Shown one piece after another: positions 1-7,073 of a stretch of DNA of 64,000 nt. How positions within the stretch are numbered: the stretch's first letter is position 1; each line of letters begins with the position of its first letter. The notes beneath the pieces were generated by a model that saw only the letters and a list, made by a program, of their open reading frames with translations, did not search any database and was not told the DNA's origin. This DNA comes from Actinacidiphila acididurans (GTDB lineage Bacteria; Actinomycetota; Actinomycetes; Streptomycetales; Streptomycetaceae), in NCBI RefSeq assembly GCF_016918855.1, contig NZ_JADKYB010000017.1:124001-188000 (forward strand), read 5' to 3'. A program made the position numbers and the translations under genes.

Positions 1-567
1 TACGCCCGGTACGCGGTCAAGCCCCAGCGCGGCGCGGGCGGCAGCGAGTCGGTGGTCCGGCTCAAGGACCTCGAGGCCCTGGACCCCGCGGTCGGCGCCG
101 CGCTGTGGCAGTACCTGGCGGACATCGACCTGACCTCCTCGGTGGCCTTCCGCAACCGCCCGGCCGACGACCCGCTGGTGCACCTGGTCTCCGACCTGCG
201 CCGCTGCCGGCTCGGCTGGCGCGACGGGCTGCACCTGCGGCTGGTCGACGTGGGCGCGGCGCTGTCGGCCCGCACCTACACCTGTCCGGTGGACGTGGTG
301 CTCGCCGTCGAGGACCCCTTCTGCCCGTGGAATTCCGGCGCCTGGCGGCTGTCCGGCGACGCCGAGGGGGCGACCTGCGAACGGACCACCGCACCGGCGG
401 ACCTGGCCGTGCCCGTACGCGACCTGGGCGCGGCCTACCTCGGCGGCCCGACCCTGCGCGCCATGGCCGCCGCCGGGACCGTACGCGAGCTGCGGCCGGG
501 CGCGCTGCGGGAGGCGTCGGCGGCCTTCCACGGCGACGTGGAGCCGTGGCTGCCGCACGGGTTCTGA
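1..567 (+). CDS. Eis-family GNAT N-acetyltransferase, C-terminal part (5' truncated by window edge)
   Basis: The frame is open from base 1 to the stop at 565-567, so only the last 188 residues are visible. They resemble the C-terminal half of Eis-type acetyltransferases (second GNAT-like lobe plus the sterol-carrier-like tail), with the segment LWQYLADIDLTSSV and a later PFCPWNSGAWRL stretch. The protein ends in phenylalanine (PHGF). In the mycobacterial Eis family the C-terminal Phe carboxylate acts as the general base, so an intact terminal Phe supports an active enzyme. The likely role is acetyl transfer from acetyl-CoA to amines or aminoglycoside-like compounds in the cytoplasm; the substrate is unknown. 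It converges on the nei-like gene. Family assignment is fairly secure although the acetyl-CoA-binding lobe lies outside the window. Confidence 0.75.
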   Translation, partial: YARYAVKPQRGAGGSESVVRLKDLEALDPAVGAALWQYLADIDLTSSVAFRNRPADDPLVHLVSDLRRCRLGWRDGLHLRLVDVGAALSARTYTCPVDVVLAVEDPFCPWNSGAWRLSGDAEGATCERTTAPADLAVPVRDLGAAYLGGPTLRAMAAAGTVRELRPGALREASAAFHGDVEPWLPHGF

Positions 568-603
568 GCGGGCCGCGCGGAGGCGGGCCACGCGGAGGCC
601 CGC
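568..603 (+). terminator. Possible weak hairpin terminator after the Eis-type gene
   Basis: Inverted arms GCGGGCC (568-574) and GGCCCGC (597-603) begin right after the stop codon. The 22-base loop contains a direct repeat of GCGGAGGC. There is no T-tract, which is usual in this kind of genome. The two flanking genes converge here. Confidence 0.3.
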
Positions 604-643
604 GTACGTACGACGTGGCCGGTGTGCGCCCGTACGACGGCCG

Positions 644-1471
644 CTACGGACGTACGGACGCCTCCTGCGGCGGCTGGCAGGTGGGGCACCAGAACAGATT
701 GCGGGCGGCCAGCACCTGGGTGCGTACTTCGGTGCCGCACAGCAGGCAGGGCAGGCCGGCCCGGCGGTAGACGTAGACCTCGCCGCCGTGGTCGTCCACC
801 CGCGGCGGACGGCCCATCGCCGCCGGCTCGTGCTCGGGGCGGACGGTGTCGATGCGGTTGTTGCGCACGCCCTGGCGCATCAGGGCGACCAGGTCGGCCC
901 ACATCGCCCGCCACAGCTCGCGGGAAAGCGCCCGGCCGGGCAGGAAGGGGTCAACGCCGTGCCGGAAGAGCACCTCGGCGCGGTAGACGTTGCCGACCCC
1001 GGCGAGCAGTTTCTGGTCCATCAGCAGCGCGGCCACCGACACCCGGGACCGGGAGATCCGGGCCCAGGCCAGGTCCGGGTCGGCGTCGGGCCGCAGCGGG
1101 TCGGGGCCGAGCCGGGCGCCGATCGCCTGCTTCTCGCCGTCGGTGACCAGCGCGCAGGCGGCCGGGCCGCGCAGGTCCATGGTCGGGCCGCCCGGTCCGG
1201 CGCCGGCCAGCCGCAGCCGTACGGTGTCGCTGGCCGGGCCCTCGAAGGCGACCGTGCCGATCAGGCCCAGGTGGATGTGCACCCAGCCGAGCGGCCCGAA
1301 CCCGAGGAAGAGGTGCTTGCCGTGGGCGTCGGTGGCCTCCAGCACGGTGCCGTCGAGCAGCGCCGCGCTGTCGGCGAACTTGCCCTGCGGACTGCTCGCC
1401 CGCACCGGACGGCCGGCGAAGCGCTCCCCGATGTCCTGCGCCAGCCGGTGGATCGTGTGTCCTTCGGGCAT
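644..1471 (-). CDS. Fpg/Nei-family DNA glycosylase/AP lyase (Nei-like)
   Basis: The 275-residue protein starts MPEGHTIHRLA, the signature of the Nei-type branch of Fpg/Nei base-excision enzymes. After Met removal Pro2 is the Schiff-base nucleophile and Glu3 the acid. A helix-two-turn-helix DNA-binding segment follows (around VGNVYRAEVLF), and the C-terminus carries a CxxC...CxxC zinc finger (CLLC and CPTC) with an Arg/Asn-containing loop. It is expected to excise oxidised pyrimidines and cleave the abasic site by beta/delta elimination. It lies 9 bases downstream of rpiB in the same direction, so the two are probably co-transcribed. Start ATG 1471 is fixed by the obligatory N-terminal Pro. 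Confidence 0.9.
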   Translation of the reverse strand: MPEGHTIHRLAQDIGERFAGRPVRASSPQGKFADSAALLDGTVLEATDAHGKHLFLGFGPLGWVHIHLGLIGTVAFEGPASDTVRLRLAGAGPGGPTMDLRGPAACALVTDGEKQAIGARLGPDPLRPDADPDLAWARISRSRVSVAALLMDQKLLAGVGNVYRAEVLFRHGVDPFLPGRALSRELWRAMWADLVALMRQGVRNNRIDTVRPEHEPAAMGRPPRVDDHGGEVYVYRRAGLPCLLCGTEVRTQVLAARNLFWCPTCQPPQEASVRP

Positions 1472-1480
1472 GCCCTCGGC

Positions 1481-1969
1481 TCAGTCCTGCTGCGGGTGGT
1501 GCGCGGGGACCGGCGGCAGTTCCCCGGTCGCCTCGTAGCGGGTGAGCATGTCGATACGGCGCTGGTGGCGCTCGACGTGCGAGTAGGGGGTGGCCAGGAA
1601 GATCTCGACGAACTTGGTGGCCTCCTCCTGGGAGTGCATCCGGGCGCCGATGCTGAGCACATTGGCGTCGTTGTGCTCCCGGGACAGCGAGGCGGTCTGC
1701 TCGTTCCAGGCCAGCGCGGCCCGAACGCCCTTGACCTTGTTGGCCGCGATCTGCTCGCCGTTGCCCGAGCCGCCGATCACGATCCCGAGGCTGCCCGGGT
1801 CGGCGGCGGTCCGCTCCGCCGCCCGCAGGCAGAACGGCGGGTAGTCGTCCACCGCGTCGTAGATGTGCGGCCCGCAGTCCACGGGCTGGTGCCCGGCCGC
1901 GGTGAGCCATTCCACGAGGTGGTTCTTGAGTTCGAAGCCGGCATGATCCGAGCCGAGATACACGCGCAT
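1481..1969 (-). CDS. rpiB: Ribose-5-phosphate isomerase B
   Basis: The 162-residue protein begins MRVYLGSDHAGFELK, the RpiB (LacAB/RpiB family) signature. A phosphate-binding GGSGNGEQIAANK loop follows, then the LSREHNDANVLSIGARM segment. It interconverts ribose-5-phosphate and ribulose-5-phosphate in the non-oxidative pentose phosphate pathway. As in actinobacterial RpiB proteins generally, it lacks the active-site cysteine position of E. coli RpiB, and an acidic residue in the GNGEQ loop is likely to act as the base. It is the first gene of a small leftward operon with the nei-like gene. The length is normal for the family and the start is unambiguous. Confidence 0.93.
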   Translation of the reverse strand: MRVYLGSDHAGFELKNHLVEWLTAAGHQPVDCGPHIYDAVDDYPPFCLRAAERTAADPGSLGIVIGGSGNGEQIAANKVKGVRAALAWNEQTASLSREHNDANVLSIGARMHSQEEATKFVEIFLATPYSHVERHQRRIDMLTRYEATGELPPVPAHHPQQD

Positions 1970-2066
1970 GCCCCGAGTCTGTCATGCCCGGCGGGGCCCG
2001 GCGCGCCTGCCCTGCCCGGCCCCGGCGGGACCCGGGGCGCGCCGGGGGGGGCGGACGCGGGTGCAC

Positions 2067-2114
2067 GGCCGCGGGCGCCCGGGCGGACACAGGTGTACCG
2101 GCCGCGGGCGCCCG
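2067..2114. repeat. Two 15-bp GC-rich direct repeats
   Basis: The 15-mer GGCCGCGGGCGCCCG occurs at 2067-2081 and again at 2100-2114, and each copy contains the palindrome GGGCGCCC. They lie between the bioY stop and the rpiB start. They could act as a bioY terminator or simply be a GC-rich coincidence. Confidence 0.5.
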
Positions 2115-2121
2115 CTGCGGC

Positions 2122-2721
2122 TCAGTCCCGGCCGCCGGCCAGCTTCCAGGCGGCGGGCAGCGCGGTCATCGCGAGCGCGGCCTTGATGGCGTCGCCGAGC
2201 AGGTAGGGGCGCAGGCCCAGGGCGACCGCGCGGCTCGCGGACAGGTGGGCGGAGTGGGCCAGGTAAGGGACGCCGATCGCGTAGATCACGGCGGAGCCGA
2301 GCACCATCACCCCGGCCATCCGCAGCACCGTGCGGTCACCGCCGCGGCGGGCCAGGGCGCCGACGACCGCGGAGGCGGCGAGCATGCCGAGGATGTAGCC
2401 GAAGCTGGGCATGGACCAGCCGGAGGAGCCGCCGGCGAACCACGGCAGACCGGCGACGCCGGCGACGGCGTACAGCAGGAGCGAGGCGAAGCCGCGGCGG
2501 GCGCCGAGCGCGGTGCCGACCAGCAGCGCGGCGAAGGTCTGCCCGGTGACCGGGACCGGCGAGCCGGGCACCGGCACCGAGAGCTGGGCGGCCAGGCCGG
2601 TCAGGCCGGCGCCGCCGGCGATCAGGGCGGCGTCGCGCAGCCGGGCGCGGGCGGCGGAGGAGGCGGGCAGCAGGTCGGCCAGGACGGTGCCGGCCGACGC
2701 GGCCGGGGCGGCGGTGCTCAT
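2122..2721 (-). CDS. bioY: BioY-family biotin transporter S component
   Basis: About 199 residues from ATG 2721, which has a GGGGAG ribosome site just upstream; an in-frame extension to 2802 has no such support. The protein is almost entirely hydrophobic, with about six membrane segments. It carries BioY-type motifs: PVPVTGQTFAALLVGTALGARRG and a later PWFAGGSSGW...PSFGYILG stretch. BioY is the substrate-binding subunit of ECF-type biotin importers in the cytoplasmic membrane. No bioM or bioN energising subunits are adjacent, so it either works alone or uses subunits encoded elsewhere. A GGCCCC/GGGGCC hairpin (2773-2786) lies in its leader. Confidence 0.9.
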   Translation of the reverse strand: MSTAAPAASAGTVLADLLPASSAARARLRDAALIAGGAGLTGLAAQLSVPVPGSPVPVTGQTFAALLVGTALGARRGFASLLLYAVAGVAGLPWFAGGSSGWSMPSFGYILGMLAASAVVGALARRGGDRTVLRMAGVMVLGSAVIYAIGVPYLAHSAHLSASRAVALGLRPYLLGDAIKAALAMTALPAAWKLAGGRD

Positions 2722-2892
2722 CGGGACTCCCCGGAGGTGGGTGAGGGAAAGCGGACCTCGTGACGCTACCCCGGCCCCACGGGGCCGATCATCGTGTGGC
2801 ACCTACAAAGCCGCCGACCTTCACTTGGAGCCTTCCGTGCCCGGTCAAGGCAGTGCCCGGATGCCGCCGGTGAGGGTGTTTCAGCAGGTGAC

Positions 2893-2906
2893 GTGAGCCA
2901 TGTCAC
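2893..2906. promoter_or_regulatory. Possible Crp-like operator between bioY and the VOC gene
   Basis: The 14-mer GTGAGCCATGTCAC fits the pattern GTG-N6-GNCAC described for Streptomyces Crp, and lies inside the inverted repeat ACGTGA-N6-TCACGT (2891-2908). It sits about 170 bases upstream of the bioY start. The match is short, so chance occurrence is possible. Confidence 0.3.
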
Positions 2907-2921
2907 GTTTGCCGCCGCGAG

Positions 2922-2954
2922 CGGGGCGGGCGCGGACGGCCGCGCCCCGCCCCG
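2922..2954 (-). terminator. GC-rich hairpin terminator after the VOC gene
   Basis: A 14-15 bp stem pairs 2922-2935 with 2940-2954 with one bulged base and a 4-base loop. It sits about 35 bases past the stop of the leftward VOC gene. Confidence 0.55.
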
Positions 2955-2988
2955 CGCGGGTTGCCGGGAACTGTGGGGAACCACCAAT

Positions 2989-3375
2989 TCAGGCCGGCTG
3001 GATCAGGTCCCACCGGTTGCCGTAGAGGTCCTGGAAGACCACCACCACGCCGTACGGCTCGGTGCGCGGCTCTTCCTCGAAGACCACGCCCTCGGCGACC
3101 ATCCGCTTGTAGTCCCGGTCGAAGTCGTCGGTGTTCAGGAAGAAGCCGACCCGGCCGCCGGTCTGGTCGCCGACCCGTGCCTGCTGCCCGGGGTCGGAGG
3201 CCTCGGCGAGCAGCACACCGGTCTCCCGGGCGCCGGGCGGCGTCATCACCACCCATCGGCCGCCGTCGACCCGCGGGGTGTCCTCGCGCAGCTCGAAGCC
3301 GAGCGCGCGCCGGTAGTAATCAATGGCTTCGTCGTAGTCGCGCACCACGACGGTGACCAGTCCGAGGTGTGGCAT
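2989..3375 (-). CDS. VOC (glyoxalase/bleomycin-resistance-fold) family protein
   Basis: The 128-residue protein has the paired beta-alpha-beta-beta-beta pattern of the vicinal-oxygen-chelate superfamily. It starts MPHLGLVTVVVRDYDEAIDYYRRALGFEL and ends with the typical YGNRWDLIQPA strand, preceded by FQDLYGN. His3 and Glu/Gln residues in the second half are candidate metal ligands. The exact reaction cannot be read from the sequence; members include glyoxalases, dioxygenases and resistance proteins. It follows the nitroreductase-like gene in the same direction across a 69-base gap, so co-transcription is possible. Start ATG 3375. Confidence 0.85.
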   Translation of the reverse strand: MPHLGLVTVVVRDYDEAIDYYRRALGFELREDTPRVDGGRWVVMTPPGARETGVLLAEASDPGQQARVGDQTGGRVGFFLNTDDFDRDYKRMVAEGVVFEEEPRTEPYGVVVVFQDLYGNRWDLIQPA

Positions 3376-3444
3376 GAGGGGACCGCAATCTCACGGGAAC
3401 ACGGGAGCGGGGGGGACAGTGGGGGGATCGCGACGCGGAGCGCG

Positions 3445-4107
3445 TCACTCGAAGCTGGGGCCGGCCGTCCGGGTCCGCTTGATCTCGTAGAAGCCCGGGG
3501 TGGACGCGACCAGCAGGGTGCCGTCCCACAGCCGGGCGGCCTGCTCGCCGCGCGGGGTGGGGGTGACCACCGGGCCGAAGAAGGCGACCTCGTCGCCGTC
3601 GGCGCCGGGCACCGCGATGACCGGGGTGCCAACGTCCTGGCCGACCTTGTCGATGCCCACCTTGTGGGAGGCGCGCAGCTCGGTGTCGTACGTGTCGGTG
3701 TCGGCGTAGTCCGCGAGGGAGGTGGGCAGGCCGACCTCCTCCAGGGCCGCCACGATCGTCTCGCGGGTGCGGGGCTGCTTCTGGTTGTGGAAGCGGGTGC
3801 CGAGCGCGGTGTAGAGCGGGGCGAGGACCGCGTCGCCGTGCTGCTGCTGGGCGGCGATCACGACCCGGACCGGGCCCCAGGCGTCGCGCAGGAAGTCCGC
3901 GTACTCCTTGGGCAGGGTGTCCAGCTTGTTCTCGTTGAGCACCGCCAGGCTCATCACGTGCCAGCGCACCCGGACCGGGCGGACCTTCTCCACTTCCAGC
4001 ATCCAGCGGGAGGTCATCCACGCCCAGGGGCACAGCGGGTCGAACCAGAAGTCGGCCGTCGTCGTGGCGGTGTCCTGCAGCTCGGTTTCGGGGGCGGTGG
4101 CGGTCAC
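3445..4107 (-). CDS. DsbA-fold mycothiol-dependent nitroreductase-like protein (Rv2466c family), CPWA active site
   Basis: 220 residues, matching the Rv2466c family throughout: ADFWFDPLCPWAW, a VMSLAVLNENK segment, a helical insert, a cis-Pro region VGTPVIAV, and C-terminal FFGP and KRTRT. The mycobacterial enzyme uses a CPWC motif with mycothiol to reduce electrophilic and nitro compounds in the cytoplasm. Here the motif at residues 26-29 is Cys-Pro-Trp-Ala, so the resolving cysteine is absent while the nucleophilic cysteine remains. Start GTG 4107 has GAGGAG eight bases upstream. A SigR-like promoter lies about 75-100 bases upstream, consistent with thiol-stress induction (the mycobacterial homologue is SigH-controlled). 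It is divergent from pepN1. Confidence 0.85.
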   Translation of the reverse strand: MTATAPETELQDTATTTADFWFDPLCPWAWMTSRWMLEVEKVRPVRVRWHVMSLAVLNENKLDTLPKEYADFLRDAWGPVRVVIAAQQQHGDAVLAPLYTALGTRFHNQKQPRTRETIVAALEEVGLPTSLADYADTDTYDTELRASHKVGIDKVGQDVGTPVIAVPGADGDEVAFFGPVVTPTPRGEQAARLWDGTLLVASTPGFYEIKRTRTAGPSFE

Positions 4108-4170
4108 TGGTACTCCTCAGACGGTTCCGGCCGGGTGCGCCACGCCGGACACGCATTGGGCACACCTCTT

Positions 4171-4184
4171 GCACAACGCACAAC
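4171..4184. repeat. Tandem 7-bp direct repeat in the nitroreductase leader/promoter
   Basis: GCACAAC is repeated head to tail at 4171-4177 and 4178-4184, overlapping the predicted -10 element of the leftward promoter. It may simply reflect that element. Confidence 0.5.
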
Positions 4185-4208
4185 GCGGCATGTGCGTGAC
4201 CGCATTCC
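4182..4208 (-). promoter_or_regulatory. SigR-type promoter of the nitroreductase-like gene
   Basis: On the minus strand GGGAAT (ending at 4204) is followed after 19 bases by GTT (4184-4182). The Streptomyces SigR consensus is GGAAT-N18/19-GTT. The predicted transcript start is about 65 bases before GTG 4107. The family's known dependence on thiol-stress sigma factors supports the call. Confidence 0.5.
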
Positions 4209-4230
4209 CCGGGTGAAAGGATGGCCTGTC

Positions 4231-4249
4231 GGGCAGGAGACCCCTGCCC
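4231..4249. promoter_or_regulatory. Short inverted repeat upstream of pepN1
   Basis: GGGCAGG (4231-4237) and CCTGCCC (4243-4249) flank a 5-base loop in the divergent nitroreductase/pepN1 interval, 13 bases before the larger palindrome. It may be part of the same control region or a leader hairpin. Confidence 0.35.
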
Positions 4250-4261
4250 CTCGTGTACACA

Positions 4262-4284
4262 GTCACATACCACCGGTATGTGAC
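4262..4284. promoter_or_regulatory. Perfect 10-bp-arm palindrome upstream of pepN1 (candidate operator)
   Basis: Arms GTCACATACC (4262-4271) and GGTATGTGAC (4275-4284) are exact reverse complements with a 3-base spacer. The centre is about 55 bases before the pepN1 start. The AT content is higher than in the surroundings. The size and symmetry suit a dimeric repressor such as a TetR- or GntR-type protein; the cognate regulator is not in the window. Confidence 0.5.
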
Positions 4285-4328
4285 AACACCGCGTACCACC
4301 TGAGTGAACCACCCGAAGGAGTGTGCCC

Positions 4329-6923
4329 GTGCCCGGCGAGAACCTGAGCCGTGAGGAGGCCCGAGCCCGGGCCGCGATCCTGTCCGTCGAGCGGTACGAC
4401 GTGGCGCTGGACGTGCGGTCGGCCACCGGGCCCGCGCCGGGCGGCGCCGAGCGCACGTTCCGCTCGACCACGGTGATCGACTTCCGGTGCGCGCAGCCGG
4501 GCGCCTCCTCCTTCGCCGACCTGATCGCCCGGTCGGTGACCTCGGTCCGGCTCAACGGCCGCGACCTGGATCCCGCGGCGGTCTTCGACGGCGCCCGGAT
4601 CGCGCTGGAGGGCCTCGCCGAGCACAACACCCTCGAGGTCGACGCGCAGTGCCTCTACTCGCACACCGGCGAGGGCCTGCACCGCTTCGAGGACCCCGAG
4701 GACGGCGAGGTGTACCTGTACACCCAGTACGAGCCGGCCGACTCCCGCCGGGTCTTCGCCAACTTCGAGCAGCCCGACCTCAAGGCCCCCTTCACCTTCC
4801 GGGTCACCGCGCCCGAGGGCTGGGAGGTGCTGTCCAACAGCGCGGCGCAGGGCGAGCCGGCACCGGCGCCGGACGGCGGCGTCACGGTGGACTTCCTGCC
4901 GACCCGGCCGATCTCCACCTACATCACGGTGGTGGTGGCCGGCCCCTACCACGTGGCGCGGGACCACTACACGCGCGCCCTGACCGGCGGCGAGGCGCTG
5001 GAGATCCCGCTGCGGGTGCTGTGCCGCCGCTCGCTGGCCCGGCACCTGGACGCCGAGGAGATCTTCGAGGTCACCAAGCAGGGGCTGGACTTCTTCCACG
5101 ACTCCTTCGACTACCCGTACCCCTTCGGCAAGTACGACCAGGCGTTCGTGCCCGAGTACAACCTCGGGGCGATGGAGAACCCGGGCCTGGTGACCTTCCG
5201 CGAGGAGTTCGTCTACCGCGGCAAGGTGACGCGGGCGTCGTACGAGCACCGGGCCAATGTGGTGCTGCACGAGATGACCCATATGTGGTTCGGCGACCTG
5301 GTGACCATGCGGTGGTGGGACGACCTGTGGCTGAAGGAGTCCTTCGCCGACTTCATGGCGTCCTTCTCGCAGGTCGAGGCGACGCGGTACGGGGAGGGGT
5401 GGATCACCTTCGCCAACCGCCGCAAGACCTGGGCGTACCGGGCCGACCAGTTGCCGTCCACGCACCCGGTGGTGGCCGACATCCCCGACCTGGAGGCCGC
5501 CAAGCTCAACTTCGACGGCATCACCTACTCCAAGGGCGCCGCGGTGCTCAAGCAGTTGGTGGCGTACGTGGGGCGGGAGGCGTTCCTGGAGGCCGCGCGG
5601 CGGTACTTCAAGCGGCACGCCTACGGCAACACCGCGCTGGTGGACCTGCTGTCGGTGCTCGGCGAGACCTCGGGCCGGGACATGGCCCAGTGGTCGGCGG
5701 CCTGGCTGGAGACGGCCGGGGTGAACTCGCTGACGCCGGAGGTGGTGTGCGACGAGCAGGGGCGGATCAGCTCGCTCACGGTGCTGCAGACCGGCGAGGG
5801 CGAGCAGCCGCGGCTGCGCCCGCACCGGGTGGCGGTCGGCCTGTACAAGCTGGGCGCGGGCGGCGCGCTGGAGCGCTACGCCCGGGTCGAGATCGACGTG
5901 GCCGGGCCGGCCACCGCGGTACCGGCCCTGGTGGGACGGCCGCGGCCGGACCTGGTGCTGGTCAACGACGACGACCTGACGTACTGCAAGATGCGCTTCG
6001 ACGACGCCTCGCTGACGACGCTGAGCGGGCACCTGGGCGACATCACCGACCCGCTGGCCCGGGCGCTGGCCTGGTCGGCGGTGTGGAACCTGACCCGGGA
6101 CGCGCTGCTGCCGGCCCGGGCCTACCTGGACCTGGTGCTGCGGTTCGCCGGGCGGGAGAGCGACATCGGAGTGCTCCAGTCGCTGCACCAGCAGGCGCGC
6201 GCGGCCCTGACCCAGTTCGTGGCGCCGCAGGCGCGGGAGGCCGCCGGGCAGGAGGTGGCCCAGGGCGCCCTGCGCGAACTGCGGCTGGCCGAGCCGGCCG
6301 GCGGCCACCAGCTCGCCTGGGCGCGGTTCTTCGCGGAGGTCGCGGCGTCGGCGTCCGACCTGCAACTGCTGCGCGGGCTGCTGGACGGCTCGGCCAAGAT
6401 CGACGGGCTGGAGGTGGACCAGGAGCTGCGCTGGACGTTCCTGGCCGCGCTGACCGCGCAGGGCGCCGCCGGGGCGGCGGAGATCGCGGCCGAGCGGTCC
6501 CGGGACGACACCGCCTCCGGCCACCGGCACGCGGTCCGATGTCTGGCCTCCCGTCCCTCCGCCGAGGTCAAGGCGACGGCCTGGGCCGAGGTGGTCGAGT
6601 CCGACACGCTGTCCAACGCCCTGGTCGAGGCCACCATCGCCGGCTTCGCCCAGCCCGGGCAGCGCGAGCTGACGGCCCCCTACGCCGACCCGTACTTCGC
6701 CGTCGTCGAGCGGATCTGGGCCACGCGTTCGATCGAGATCGCGATGGCCGTCGTCCGCGGTCTCTTCCCCTCCCTCCAGGACCGCCCCGAGACCCTGACC
6801 GCCACCGACGCCTGGCTGGCGGCCCACGAGGACGCGGCCCCCGCCCTGCGCCGCCTGGTCCTGGAGTCCCGCGACGACCTGGCCCGCGCCCTGCGCGCCC
6901 AGTCCTGCGACGCGAGCCTGTGA
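4329..6923 (+). CDS. pepN: Aminopeptidase N (M1 zinc metallopeptidase), paralogue 1
   Basis: 864 residues. It removes N-terminal amino acids from peptides and is probably cytoplasmic because no signal peptide is present. The exopeptidase motif GAMEN is at 280-284, followed by the zinc site HEMTH (314-318) with the third ligand Glu337 in WLKESFADF. The C-terminal half is the helical ERAP1-like domain (from about residue 520). Two GTG codons are possible (4323, 4329). GAAGGA at 4314-4319 is well spaced from 4329, and the product VPGENLSREEA aligns with the equivalent VAGTNLTREEA start of the paralogue at 16321-18897, so 4329 is chosen. Differences from the paralogue include GAMENPG and HEMTH in place of GAMENAG and HELAH. 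A strong palindrome lies just upstream. Confidence 0.93.
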   Translation: MPGENLSREEARARAAILSVERYDVALDVRSATGPAPGGAERTFRSTTVIDFRCAQPGASSFADLIARSVTSVRLNGRDLDPAAVFDGARIALEGLAEHNTLEVDAQCLYSHTGEGLHRFEDPEDGEVYLYTQYEPADSRRVFANFEQPDLKAPFTFRVTAPEGWEVLSNSAAQGEPAPAPDGGVTVDFLPTRPISTYITVVVAGPYHVARDHYTRALTGGEALEIPLRVLCRRSLARHLDAEEIFEVTKQGLDFFHDSFDYPYPFGKYDQAFVPEYNLGAMENPGLVTFREEFVYRGKVTRASYEHRANVVLHEMTHMWFGDLVTMRWWDDLWLKESFADFMASFSQVEATRYGEGWITFANRRKTWAYRADQLPSTHPVVADIPDLEAAKLNFDGITYSKGAAVLKQLVAYVGREAFLEAARRYFKRHAYGNTALVDLLSVLGETSGRDMAQWSAAWLETAGVNSLTPEVVCDEQGRISSLTVLQTGEGEQPRLRPHRVAVGLYKLGAGGALERYARVEIDVAGPATAVPALVGRPRPDLVLVNDDDLTYCKMRFDDASLTTLSGHLGDITDPLARALAWSAVWNLTRDALLPARAYLDLVLRFAGRESDIGVLQSLHQQARAALTQFVAPQAREAAGQEVAQGALRELRLAEPAGGHQLAWARFFAEVAASASDLQLLRGLLDGSAKIDGLEVDQELRWTFLAALTAQGAAGAAEIAAERSRDDTASGHRHAVRCLASRPSAEVKATAWAEVVESDTLSNALVEATIAGFAQPGQRELTAPYADPYFAVVERIWATRSIEIAMAVVRGLFPSLQDRPETLTATDAWLAAHEDAAPALRRLVLESRDDLARALRAQSCDASL

Positions 6924-6934
6924 CCCGCGCCTTT

Positions 6935-6971
6935 GAGGGGAGGGCCGGCCGCTGCGCCGGCGCCTCCCCTC
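6935..6971 (+). terminator. Hairpin terminator after pepN1
   Basis: GAGGGGAGG (6935-6943) pairs with CCTCCCCTC (6963-6971), extended by an inner CCGGC/GCCGG stem. It starts 12 bases after the pepN1 stop. Confidence 0.7.
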
Positions 6972-7004
6972 TCGGCATCCGAACATGTGGACTTTAGCCC
7001 GGAG

Positions 7005-7033
7005 TTGTCCGGTTTTGCCGACAGGTGTGTAAC
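7005..7033 (+). promoter_or_regulatory. Possible promoter of the AbiEi/DUF559-like gene
   Basis: TTGTCC (7005-7010), a 17-base spacer and TGTAAC (7028-7033) lie about 40 bases before ATG 7074. The -35 is good and the -10 is imperfect. Confidence 0.3.
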
Positions 7034-7073
7034 AGGGGTTCGGGGCCGCCGGGGGCGCGGGAATCCACTGCGC

